DNA from: Streptomyces sp. NBC_00285
GTDB taxonomy: Bacteria > Actinomycetota > Actinomycetes > Streptomycetales > Streptomycetaceae
Reading direction: 5' to 3'
DNA: 64,000 bases
Assembly (NCBI RefSeq): GCF_036174265.1
Contig: NZ_CP108055.1
Span: forward strand, 3,286,001-3,350,000
The notes below the pieces were generated by a model. The model was not told where the DNA came from. It saw only the letters and a list, made by a program, of their open reading frames with translations, and searched no databases. This document shows, in pieces, positions 51,252-59,131 of the stretch (position 1 is its first letter; each line of letters begins with the position of its first letter). Made by a program: the position numbers and the translations under genes.

Positions 51252-52250
51252 CTACAGCTTGACGATCATCTTCCCGGTGTTGTCGCCCCGCAGGACCCCG
51301 AGGAACGCCTCCAGGTTGTTCTCGATGCCCTCGACGACCGTCTCGCGGTACTTGAGCTGCCCGGACGCCACCCACGGACCGACCTCGGAGACGAACTCCG
51401 GCTGAAGGTCGTAGTGGTCGCCGACCAGGAGGCCCTCGATGCGGCCGCGGGTCTGGATCAGACGGGCGAGGTTCCGCGGGCCGGGAGCGGCCTCGGTGTT
51501 GTTGTAGACCGAGATCATGCCGCAGATCGCGATACGGCCACCCACGTTGAGGGAGCCGATGGCGGCCTCCAGGTGGTCACCGCCGACGTTGTCGAAGTAG
51601 ACGTCGACACCGTCCGGGGCGGCCTCGCGCAGCTGGTCGGCGACCTTGCCGTTCTTGTAGTTGAAGGCCGCGTCGAAGCCGTACTCCTCGACGAGCAGCT
51701 TCACCTTGTCGTCGGAGCCGGCGGAGCCGATCACCCGGGAGGCGCCCTTGAGCTTGGCGATCTGGCCGACCTGGCCGCCGACGGCACCCGCGGCGCCGGA
51801 CACGAAGACCGAGTCGCCCTCCTTGAAGGAGGCGGTGCGCAGGAGACCCGCGTAGGCGGTGAGGCCGGTCATGCCGAGGACGCCGAGGTACGTCGACAGC
51901 GGCGCGGCGTCCGCGTCCACCTTGACGGCGCTCTCGGCGCGGACGGCCGCGTACTCGCGCCAGCCGAGGAAGTGCAGGACGTGGTCGCCGACGGCGATGC
52001 CGTCCACGTTCGACTCGATGACCTCGCCGACCGCGCCGCCCTGCATGACCTTGCCGAGCTCGAAGGGCGCGGTGTACGACTTCGCGGCGCTCATGCGGCC
52101 GCGCATGTAGGGGTCGACCGAGAGGTACTTGTTCCGGACGAGCACCTGGCCCTCACCGGGGGTCGGGACCTCGGCTTCGACCAGGGCGAAGTCCTCGGGC
52201 TTGGGTACGCCCACCGGGCGGGAGTTGAGGTGCCATTCGCGGTTGATCAT
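51252..52250 (-). CDS. NADP-dependent oxidoreductase, zinc-less MDR (prostaglandin-reductase-like)
   Basis: A 332-residue medium-chain reductase without zinc-binding Cys clusters. It opens INREWHLNSRPVG and LSVDPYMRGRM, marks of the leukotriene-B4 dehydrogenase / alkenal reductase branch, and binds NADPH through SGAAGAVGGQVGQIAKLKG. Expected activity is reduction of alpha,beta-unsaturated carbonyls. ATG 52250 has AAAGG about 10 nt upstream. It is divergent from a MarR gene; the gap has paired operator-like sequences. Confidence 0.93.
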   Translation of the reverse strand: MINREWHLNSRPVGVPKPEDFALVEAEVPTPGEGQVLVRNKYLSVDPYMRGRMSAAKSYTAPFELGKVMQGGAVGEVIESNVDGIAVGDHVLHFLGWREYAAVRAESAVKVDADAAPLSTYLGVLGMTGLTAYAGLLRTASFKEGDSVFVSGAAGAVGGQVGQIAKLKGASRVIGSAGSDDKVKLLVEEYGFDAAFNYKNGKVADQLREAAPDGVDVYFDNVGGDHLEAAIGSLNVGGRIAICGMISVYNNTEAAPGPRNLARLIQTRGRIEGLLVGDHYDLQPEFVSEVGPWVASGQLKYRETVVEGIENNLEAFLGVLRGDNTGKMIVKL

Positions 52251-52269
52251 GATGCCAGGACCTTTCCAT

Positions 52270-52323
52270 TTACTTCAGTACCTGAAACAACCATGCCTCT
52301 GAATATTTCATGTTGTCAAGTAA
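52270..52323. promoter_or_regulatory. paired inverted MarR operator candidates
   Basis: TTACTT-N7-TGAAA (52270-52287) recurs in opposite orientation as TTTCA-N7-AAGTAA (52306-52323); the two 18-mers agree at about 13 positions. The first contains the perfect dyad TTCAG-TAC-CTGAA. The second abuts the TATCCT -10 box (52329-52334) of the marR gene. Confidence 0.65.
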
Positions 52324-52341
52324 CGCGGTATCCTGGAGCGC

Positions 52342-52776
52342 ATGTCCACTGCTGATCCGACCCGACCCGACCCGCTGGCCCTGGAGGTCGTCGAGCTGAT
52401 CGGCGACGTGGTGGCCCGCTTCTACTCGGACTACGAGGACGCGGCCGCGGAGCACGCGCTCACCGGGGCGCAGGCGCGGCTGCTGAGTCTGCTGTCCCGG
52501 GAGCCGCTGCCCATGCGCAAGCTGGCCCAGAAACTGAAGTGCGAGCCGTCGAACGTCACCGGGATAGTGGACCGGCTCGAAGCGCGGGCGCTGGTGGAGC
52601 GGCGCCCCGACCCGGCGGACCGGCGCGTCAAGGTCGCGGCGGCCACGGACGAGGGGCGCCGGGTGGCACGGGAGCTGCGGGAGGGACTGCGCTTCGCACG
52701 CGAGCCGCTCGCCGGGCTGTCGCAGGGAGAGCGGGAGTCGCTGCGGGATCTGTTGCGGCGGATGCTGGGGGCGTAG
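52342..52776 (+). CDS. MarR family transcriptional regulator
   Basis: A 144-residue winged-helix regulator: LTGAQARLLSLLSREPLPMRKLAQKLKCEPSNVTGIVDRLEARALVERRPDPADRRVKV is the DNA-binding region with the wing. It likely represses itself and the divergent enone reductase and responds to an electrophile or aromatic ligand; it has a single Cys in the recognition region (LKCEPS). TATCCT lies 7 nt before ATG 52342 (leaderless). Confidence 0.9.
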   Translation: MSTADPTRPDPLALEVVELIGDVVARFYSDYEDAAAEHALTGAQARLLSLLSREPLPMRKLAQKLKCEPSNVTGIVDRLEARALVERRPDPADRRVKVAAATDEGRRVARELREGLRFAREPLAGLSQGERESLRDLLRRMLGA

Positions 52777-52799
52777 GGCGGGGGCGGCGGGAGCGTTGT

Positions 52800-52894
52800 G
52801 GCCGGTCGCGCAGTTCGCCGCGCCCCCAAGTGGGTGCAGGCACAGTGTGTCCGGCTGAACCGGCCCAGGGGCGCGGGGAACTGCGCGACCGGCC
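52800..52894. repeat. 27-bp inverted repeat of a dispersed Streptomyces element
   Basis: Arms 52800-52826 and 52868-52894 pair at 26 of 27 positions around a 41-nt loop that itself holds CCGG-CTGAA-CCGG. The right arm core equals the inverse complement of 14563-14586. It lies between the marR gene and a convergent gene and may act as a terminator or as a repeat-type mobile element. Confidence 0.8.
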
Positions 52895-52933
52895 CCCACC
52901 GGGCCGCGGCCGACATCACCGCGGGCGCAACCC

Positions 52934-53941
52934 CTACGTGCACCACCACAGAAAGCGGGCGCACGACGCGGAGGGTGCCGGCGTCGGGTCCGCGGTGGTC
53001 GGATCGGCGGACGGGGTCGAGGCACCGCCCGTGGCCGTGGACGTCGGGGTGGCGCCCGGACCGCCCGGAGCCGCGGCCGACGCCGACTGGGCCGCCTTCT
53101 CGGCGTCCTTGACCCTGTCGTCCTCACTCTTCGACGCCGAGGCCGACGGGGAGGTGGAGTCCGTCGGGGAGGGCGAGCCCGAAGGAACGGTTCCGCTGGA
53201 GTGGGCGGCCGCCGAGTCCGACTCGCTCGCCTGCGGGGAGGCCCCGCCCTCGGCGGACTCCCCGCCCGCCGCGGCCGGCTTGGGGGAGGAACCGGGGGCG
53301 TCCATGCCCAGCTCGGCGAGGCTCAGACCGCCGGCCGCGAGCACGAAGCCCGTGACGATCAACAGGGTCCGGCGGCGTCGCCGACGGTGCGCCGCCGCCT
53401 TGCGGTCTCGGCGACTCGCCCCGCCCTCGGCGGCGTCGGGGTCGTCCTCGTCGTACTCGTCGTCATGGCCGTGATCGCCCTCGGGCGCCCCGGAGACATC
53501 GTGGCTCCCGGCGTCCGCACCCACACGATCGGCTCGGCCTCGCGCACGCCGTCGCGACGCCCGCCCGCCGGTCGGCTCGACCGTCTCGGCCAGGCTGTCA
53601 CCCGCGTCGGACCGGGCGTCCGTGTCGGCTTCTCCGCCGTACGAGGCATCGGTGCCCGCGTCGTAGGCTCCGGGCGCGTCCTGGCCGCCGTACCCGCCCG
53701 TGGCGGCCGCGATCCCGGCCTCGTGGCCCGCGTACGCGCCCCCGTGGGGGTCGCCCGCTCCGCCGTACTGACCCTCGGTGCCGTACGCGGCGTACGCCTG
53801 CTGCGGCAGGGAGGGGGGCTGGGCCTGGGCGGGTATGTACAGCTGGGCCGGATACGCGCGCAGCGCCTCGATCGAGGTGCCGCACCCCGGGCAGGCGAGG
53901 GCGCCATTGAGGTGCCGTCGGCACGGGTTGCAGTAGTCCAT
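52934..53941 (-). CDS. SCO2400-like zinc-ribbon membrane protein
   Basis: A 335-residue protein. It starts MDYCNPCRRHLNGALACPGCGTSIEAL, a CxxC-CxxC zinc ribbon. A long disordered Gly/Tyr/Asp segment and an Arg-rich stretch follow, then one transmembrane helix (RRTLLIVTGFVLAAGGLSLAEL), then a Ser/Pro/Ala external tail ending CARFLWWCT. This architecture is that of the Streptomyces SCO2400 family, of unknown function. ATG 53941 is the only plausible start. The short conserved Cys-containing C-terminus after so much low-complexity sequence suggests a functional tip. Confidence 0.75.
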   Translation of the reverse strand: MDYCNPCRRHLNGALACPGCGTSIEALRAYPAQLYIPAQAQPPSLPQQAYAAYGTEGQYGGAGDPHGGAYAGHEAGIAAATGGYGGQDAPGAYDAGTDASYGGEADTDARSDAGDSLAETVEPTGGRASRRRARGRADRVGADAGSHDVSGAPEGDHGHDDEYDEDDPDAAEGGASRRDRKAAAHRRRRRRTLLIVTGFVLAAGGLSLAELGMDAPGSSPKPAAAGGESAEGGASPQASESDSAAAHSSGTVPSGSPSPTDSTSPSASASKSEDDRVKDAEKAAQSASAAAPGGPGATPTSTATGGASTPSADPTTADPTPAPSASCARFLWWCT

Positions 53942-54012
53942 GACGCGGGAACATTAAGGGTCCTGTGAGCAGGATTCCCGAGAAGTTCCGTGAAGGTTGT
54001 GTGCGGACCGCC

Positions 54013-54059
54013 GTTTCGGCGCGACGCATTGCGGATGATCCGCCCCATCGCGCCGAAAC
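54013..54059 (-). terminator. composite hairpin at the end of the sugar ABC operon
   Basis: GTTTCGGCGCGA (54013-54024) pairs with TCGCGCCGAAAC (54048-54059); the loop contains a second dyad GCGGAT-g-ATCCGC (54031-54043). It lies 42 nt past the stop of the last permease gene. Confidence 0.8.
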
Positions 54060-54101
54060 CGACGTCGGGAGAACGCCGAAGCGCCCCGTGTCCCCCTCGG
54101 T

Positions 54102-55124
54102 TCAGGTCTTCTTGCGGGCCGTCATGGCGCGCTGGACCAGGATGAACGCGCAGAGCAGCACCCCGGTGGCGATCTTCGTCCACCAGGAGCTGAGCGTGCC
54201 CTCGAACTGGATGATGCTCTTGATCAGGCCCAGGACGAGGACGCCGAAGAGGGTGCCCAGGACGTAGCCGGAGCCACCCGTCAGCAGGGTGCCGCCGATG
54301 ACGACCGCGGCGATCGCGTCGAGTTCCATGCCCACGGCGTGCAGCGGGTCACCGGACTGGATGTACAGCATGAAGAGGAGGCCGGCGAGCGCGGAGCAGA
54401 AGCCGCTCATCGTGTAGACCGCGATCTTCGTGCCGCCCAGCGGGAGGCCCATCAGCAGGGCCGACTGCTCGTTGCCGCCGATGGCGTACACCCGGCGCCC
54501 GAAGCGCGTGTAGTGCAGGACGTAGAAGGCGACGCCCAGCACGACCAGCGCCACCACGGCACCGATCGACAGGTCTCCCAGGCCCAGCGGTATCCGTGTC
54601 TCGGCCAGCGTGCTCACGGCCGAGTCGGTGATGGCGATCGACTCCTTGCTGATGACCAGGCACAGGCCCCGGAAGAGGAAGAGGCCGGCGAGCGTCACGA
54701 TGAAGGGCTGGATCTCGAAGTTGTGGATCACGTAGCCCATGAGGAAGCCGCCGAACGCGCCGACGCCCAGGGAGATGGGCACGACGAGCAGCAGGGGCAG
54801 CCCCACGTCCTCCACCAGCCAGGCCGTGAGCATGGTGGTGAAGCCGATCACGGAACCCACGGACAGGTCGATTCCGCCGGACATGATGACGAAGGTGGCA
54901 CCGACGGCGGCGACCAGCAGATAGCTGTTGTCGATGAACAGGTTGAGGAACACCTGCGGTTCGCCGAAGCCGTAGTTCTGGTAGCGGCCGAGGCCGGCGA
55001 TGTACATCGCGAGGAACAGACCGGCCGTGACCAGGACGGGCAGCCGCCGGTCGCCCAGCAGCCGCGCGGACCTTGATGCGGTACGGCTCTCCGGTGTCGT
55101 GGGGGTCCGGGTGGTCGCACTCAT
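54102..55124 (-). CDS. sugar ABC transporter permease (YjfF-like)
   Basis: A 340-residue permease with about ten helices. GATFVIMSGGIDLSVGSVIGFTTM and YAIGGNEQSALLMGLPL are the usual marks of the ribose/galactofuranose (CUT2) permease family. It is the second of two different permeases in this operon, matching the YtfT-YjfF arrangement. ATG 55124 overlaps the TGA of the upstream permease by one base (TGATG). It is the last gene of the four-gene transporter operon. Confidence 0.92.
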   Translation of the reverse strand: MSATTRTPTTPESRTASRSARLLGDRRLPVLVTAGLFLAMYIAGLGRYQNYGFGEPQVFLNLFIDNSYLLVAAVGATFVIMSGGIDLSVGSVIGFTTMLTAWLVEDVGLPLLLVVPISLGVGAFGGFLMGYVIHNFEIQPFIVTLAGLFLFRGLCLVISKESIAITDSAVSTLAETRIPLGLGDLSIGAVVALVVLGVAFYVLHYTRFGRRVYAIGGNEQSALLMGLPLGGTKIAVYTMSGFCSALAGLLFMLYIQSGDPLHAVGMELDAIAAVVIGGTLLTGGSGYVLGTLFGVLVLGLIKSIIQFEGTLSSWWTKIATGVLLCAFILVQRAMTARKKT

Positions 55125-56200
55125 CACGACACCTCCATCTTGGGAGCGGCGTCGGCCACCGCGGCGGGTTCGGCCGGCGCGGCGGACCGGGCGCGGGCGC
55201 CGAAGACCTTGGCGCGGAACTTCGGGGACTGCAGCAGGCAGACGACGATGACCACGGCGGCCTTGAAGACCAGGTTGGTCTGGGTCGGTACGCCGATGGT
55301 GTAGATCGTGGTGGTCAGGGTCTGGATGACGAGGGCCCCGATCACCGTGCCGCCGATGGAGAACCGGCCGCCCAGCAGCGAGGTCCCGCCGATCACCACG
55401 GCGAGGATCGCGTCGAGCTCGATCCACAGGCCGGCGTTGTTGCCGTCCGCGGCCGAGGTGTTGGAGCTGATCATCAGGCCCGCGATACCGGCGCACAGGG
55501 CGCAGAACACGTACACCATGATCTTGATGCGGCGGGACCTGATGCCCACCAGACGGCTGGCCTCGGCGTTGCCGCCGACCGCCTCGACGAGCAGGCCGAG
55601 GGCCGTACGGCGGGTCAGCGCCACGGTGACGGCGACGACGGCCGCCACCACGAAGATGGAGAAGGGCAGGGTCAGCCAGTAGCCGCCGCCGATCAGCTGG
55701 TACGGATCGCTGTTGATGGTGATGATCTGGCCGTCGGTGATCAGCTGGGCCACACCGCGGCCCGCGACCATGATGATGAGGGTCGCGATGATGGGCTGGA
55801 TGCCCATCCGGGCGACCAGGAAGCCGTTCCACAGACCGCAGACGACCGCTGCCACCAAGCCGATGCCCATGGCCAGGAAGACTCCGGACAGGGAGTTCTG
55901 GTCAGCCTGGTCGCTGATGTACGAGCAGGTCAGGGCCCCGGTGATGGCGACGACCGCGCCGACGGAGAGGTCGATGCCGCCGGTGGCGATGACCAGGGTC
56001 ATGCCGACCGCCACCAGGATGAGGGGCGAACCGAACAGCACGATCGAGACGAGGCTGCCGTAGAGGTGGCCGTTCGTCATGTGGATCGCGAAGAAGCCGG
56101 GCGTGAAGGGGACATTGACGAGCAGCAGGGCAACCAGGACCGCGACCGGCCAGAACAGGTGATGGCGCGTCAGTGCTCGCCAGCGGGTGGGGGTGGTCAC
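55124..56200 (-). CDS. sugar ABC transporter permease (YtfT-like)
   Basis: A 358-residue CUT2 permease. GMTLVIATGGIDLSVGAVVAITGAL is the family motif, with VEAVGGNAEASRLVGIRSRRIK as the ATPase-contact loop. The Ala/Pro-rich C-terminus is cytosolic. GTG 56200 overlaps the TGA of the ATPase gene (GTGA). Together with the next gene it forms a heterodimeric channel, which among CUT2 systems points to YtfQRT-YjfF rather than RbsABC. Confidence 0.92.
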   Translation of the reverse strand: MTTPTRWRALTRHHLFWPVAVLVALLLVNVPFTPGFFAIHMTNGHLYGSLVSIVLFGSPLILVAVGMTLVIATGGIDLSVGAVVAITGALTCSYISDQADQNSLSGVFLAMGIGLVAAVVCGLWNGFLVARMGIQPIIATLIIMVAGRGVAQLITDGQIITINSDPYQLIGGGYWLTLPFSIFVVAAVVAVTVALTRRTALGLLVEAVGGNAEASRLVGIRSRRIKIMVYVFCALCAGIAGLMISSNTSAADGNNAGLWIELDAILAVVIGGTSLLGGRFSIGGTVIGALVIQTLTTTIYTIGVPTQTNLVFKAAVVIVVCLLQSPKFRAKVFGARARSAAPAEPAAVADAAPKMEVS

Positions 56201-57735
56201 TGGTGTTCTCCGCTCGCGATGGTCTCGAGGATCTTGCTGGTGGTGATCTCGGGCCCGTTGGTGAGCTGCGCCACCAGCTTGCGGTCGCGCAGCACTCCGA
56301 TGGTGTGGCTGAGCCGGAGCACCTCCTCCAGTTCGGCCGCGATGTACAGCACGGACATGCCGTCCTCGGAGAGGGAGACCACCAGCTTCTGGATCTCCGT
56401 CTTGGCGCCGATGTCGATGCCTCGGGTCGGCTCGTCCAGGATCAGCAGCTTCGGCTGGGTGATCAGCCAGCGGGCGAGGAGCACCTTCTGCTGGTTGCCG
56501 CCGCTCAACTGGCCGACCCTGGCCTCGGGGTTGGCGGGCCGGATGTCCAGCGCCTTGATGTACTTGGCGACGAGTTCGTCGCGCTGGGCGGCCGGAATGG
56601 GCCGGGTCCAGCCGCGGGACGCCTGGAGCGCGAGGATGATGTTCTCCCGCACGGTCAGGTCGGGGACCAGGCCCTCGGTCTTGCGGTTCTCCGAGCAGAA
56701 CGCGATGCCGGCGCCGATGGCGTCGTTCGGGGCGCTCATCGAGACCGCCTCTCCGCCGACGGTCAGCGTGCCGCTGTCCGGCTGGTCGGCGCCGAAGAGC
56801 AGCCGGGCCAGTTCGGTACGGCCGGAGCCGAGCAGGCCGGCGAGGCCCACGACCTCGCCCTTGTTGATCTCCAGGTCGAAGGGGGCGATACCGCCGTTCC
56901 TGCCGAGGCCTTCCGCCTTCAGCAGCGACTCACCGACGTCCGCGTGCAGTTGCTGGTCGTGGAGCTCCTCCAGCTGGTCCAGGGCCTTGCCGATCATCAG
57001 CTCGATCAGCCCGACCTGGTCGAGGTCGCGGACCATGTGCTCGCCGACCAGGGTGCCGTTACGCAGGACGGTCATCCGGTCGCAGATCTCGTAGATCTGG
57101 TCGAGGAAGTGCGACACGAACAGGATCGCTACGCCCTCGTCCCTCAACTGCCGCATCAGACGGAACAGTTCGAGGACCTCGTCGCGGTCGAGGCTGGACG
57201 TCGGTTCGTCCAGGACCAGCACCTTGGTGCCGGAGCCCTCGCCGTCGCTGTCGCCGGTGCCCACCGACCGTACGATCGCGACCAGTTGCTGCACGGCCAG
57301 CGGGTACGCGGACAGCGGCGCGGTGACGTCGATGTCGAGGCCGAGGCGGTCGACGAGCTTGGCCGCCTCGCTGCGCATGCGCTTCCACTGGATGCGGCCC
57401 GCGCGGGTCGGTTCACGTCCGATGAAGATGTTCTCCGCCACCGACAGGTTGGGGCAGAGGTTGACCTCCTGGTAGACCGTGCTGATGCCGGCCTGCTGCG
57501 CCTGCAGCGGGCTGCCGATCCGCACGGACTTCCCGTCGAGGGTGATGGTGCCGCCGTCCAGGGTGTAGACCCCGGTCAGCACCTTGATCAGAGTGGACTT
57601 CCCGGCTCCGTTCTCACCCATCAGGGCGTGGATCTCGCCGGGGAAGAGGCGGAAGTCGACGCCCGACAGAGCCCTTACGCCCGGAAACTCTTTGACTATG
57701 CCCGTCATCTCCAGGACGGGCTGCGGCTCTGCCAT
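56197..57735 (-). CDS. sugar ABC transporter ATP-binding protein, two NBDs (YtfR-like)
   Basis: A 512-residue tandem ATPase. NBD1 has Walker A GENGAGKST and Walker B VLVLDEPTSSLD, but its signature segment is YPLAVQQLVAIVRS rather than LSGGQ. NBD2 has a degenerate Walker A (GLLGSGRTEL) and intact LSGGNQQKVLLARW and LLILDEPTRGIDIG. This split is normal for CUT2 ATPases. AGGAGAGGT directly precedes ATG 57735. The gene is second in the operon, after a 238-bp gap with a hairpin. Confidence 0.94.
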   Translation of the reverse strand: MAEPQPVLEMTGIVKEFPGVRALSGVDFRLFPGEIHALMGENGAGKSTLIKVLTGVYTLDGGTITLDGKSVRIGSPLQAQQAGISTVYQEVNLCPNLSVAENIFIGREPTRAGRIQWKRMRSEAAKLVDRLGLDIDVTAPLSAYPLAVQQLVAIVRSVGTGDSDGEGSGTKVLVLDEPTSSLDRDEVLELFRLMRQLRDEGVAILFVSHFLDQIYEICDRMTVLRNGTLVGEHMVRDLDQVGLIELMIGKALDQLEELHDQQLHADVGESLLKAEGLGRNGGIAPFDLEINKGEVVGLAGLLGSGRTELARLLFGADQPDSGTLTVGGEAVSMSAPNDAIGAGIAFCSENRKTEGLVPDLTVRENIILALQASRGWTRPIPAAQRDELVAKYIKALDIRPANPEARVGQLSGGNQQKVLLARWLITQPKLLILDEPTRGIDIGAKTEIQKLVVSLSEDGMSVLYIAAELEEVLRLSHTIGVLRDRKLVAQLTNGPEITTSKILETIASGEHQ

Positions 57736-57920
57736 ACCTCTCCTAATGAGGATGCCACCGGCTTTGCCCAGTGGGTGAATTCATACCGTGCTGCTTCGAC
57801 TGCGCCCCGCAAGGGGCCGGTTCGGGCTGGACCGCAGCTTCAGGGCTGCAAGCCCCTCTCGCGGAGGCGGAGTCACGGCAGCGCTCCTCGTGGAAGCCGA
57901 GCGCTGCAGGCCCACAGGGC

Positions 57921-57948
57921 CCGGCCGACCGACATCCCGGTCGGCCGG
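57921..57948 (-). terminator. 11-bp hairpin between binding-protein and ATPase genes
   Basis: CCGGCCGACCG (57921-57931) pairs with CGGTCGGCCGG (57938-57948) around ACATCC, 26 nt after the binding-protein stop. In this position it may act as a partial terminator or 3' stabiliser that leaves more binding protein than ATPase. Confidence 0.7.
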
Positions 57949-57973
57949 AGGCCCCGCCGGTGGATCAGGTCGG

Positions 57974-58978
57974 TCAGTACTTGCGGGAGGGGAGCGCGGC
58001 CTTCGCCTGGTCCTGCATGAAGTCGCCCTCCTTGGTCTTGATCCAGCGCTCGACCGAGCCGCCGTCGTGGACCGTCTTCACGACCTCCATCAGCTGCGGG
58101 CCGAGCAGCGGGTTGCACTCCACGATGGCGTTGATCTTGCCCTCGGACATCGCGACGAAGCCGTCCTTCACGCCGTCGATCGAGACGATCAGGATGTCCT
58201 TGCCGGGCTTCTTGCCGGCCGCCTCGATGGACTGGATGGCACCGATGGCCATGTCGTCGTTGTGCGCGAAGAGGACGTTGATGTCCGGGTTGGACGTGAG
58301 GAAGGCGGCCATGACCTGCTTGCCGCCGGCGCGGGTGAAGTCACCGGTCTGGCTGACGACGATCTTCCAGTCGGAGGCGTGGTCGGCGTCCATGACCTCC
58401 TTGAAGCCCTTGGCGCGCTCGATCGCGGGGGCCGCACCGGTGGTGCCCTCCAGCTGAGCGATCTTCACCGGGCCCTTGACGCCGGCCTTGGCAAGGACCT
58501 TCTCCAGGATCTTGCCGGCGCGACGGCCCTCCGCGGTGAAGTCGGAGCCGACCAGGGTGACGTACAGGGACTGGTCGGAGGTCTCCACGGAGCGGTCGGT
58601 GAGGACCACCGGGATCTTCGCCGCCTTGGCCTCCTTGAGCACCGCGTCCCAGCCGGTGACGACCACCGGGGAGAAGGCGATGACGTCCACCTTCTGCGCG
58701 ATGTAGCTGCGGATGGCGGAGATCTGGTTCTCCTGCTTCTGCTGGGCGTCGGAGAACTTCAGGTTGTAGCCCGCGTCCTTGGCCGCGGCCTTCACCGAGT
58801 CGGTGTTGGCGCTGCGCCAGCCGCTCTCGGAGCCGACCTGGGAGAAGCCGAGGGTGATCGCCTTGCTGCCACCGGAGGAGGTGCCGGTGGAGCTCTTGTC
58901 CTCCTTGGCGCAGGCCGCCAGGGAGCCCGCGGCTGCCACGCCGACCGCCGCAGTGAGGAAGTTTCTCCTGTTGAGCAT
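57974..58978 (-). CDS. sugar ABC transporter substrate-binding lipoprotein (YtfQ-like)
   Basis: A 334-residue periplasmic-binding-protein-type lipoprotein. NRRNFLTAAVGVAAAGSLAAC has a twin-Arg-like start and a lipobox (LAAC, Cys23). The mature part matches YtfQ: GFSQVGSESGWRSANTDS, VVVTGWDAVLKEAKAAKIPVVLTDR, and FAHNDDMAIGAIQSIEAAGKKPGKD. YtfQ binds furanose forms of galactose; substrate here is inferred only. AAGGAGAA lies upstream of ATG 58978. A TTCGAA element sits 100 bp upstream in the presumed promoter. Confidence 0.93.
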   Translation of the reverse strand: MLNRRNFLTAAVGVAAAGSLAACAKEDKSSTGTSSGGSKAITLGFSQVGSESGWRSANTDSVKAAAKDAGYNLKFSDAQQKQENQISAIRSYIAQKVDVIAFSPVVVTGWDAVLKEAKAAKIPVVLTDRSVETSDQSLYVTLVGSDFTAEGRRAGKILEKVLAKAGVKGPVKIAQLEGTTGAAPAIERAKGFKEVMDADHASDWKIVVSQTGDFTRAGGKQVMAAFLTSNPDINVLFAHNDDMAIGAIQSIEAAGKKPGKDILIVSIDGVKDGFVAMSEGKINAIVECNPLLGPQLMEVVKTVHDGGSVERWIKTKEGDFMQDQAKAALPSRKY

Positions 58979-59071
58979 GTTTCTTCTCCTTTGAAGAGCC
59001 GGTCCGAGGTTGGACCGCTGGTACTCGATGGACCCTGGTGCTTGGGACCGACTCCGCTGATGTCCAGCCTG

Positions 59072-59097
59072 TCGATCATTATTCGAAATATCGATCA
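59072..59097. promoter_or_regulatory. TTCGAA-centred element upstream of the transporter operon
   Basis: ATTCGAAAT (59081-59089; ATTTCGAAT read on the minus strand) is flanked by exact direct repeats TCGATCA at 59072-59078 and 59091-59097, 19 bp apart. It is AT-rich against the surroundings and lies in the 153-bp gap ahead of the binding-protein gene. Confidence 0.6.
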
Positions 59098-59131
59098 CAC
59101 TGATGTGCGAACGAGATCGGCCGGTGCCACG

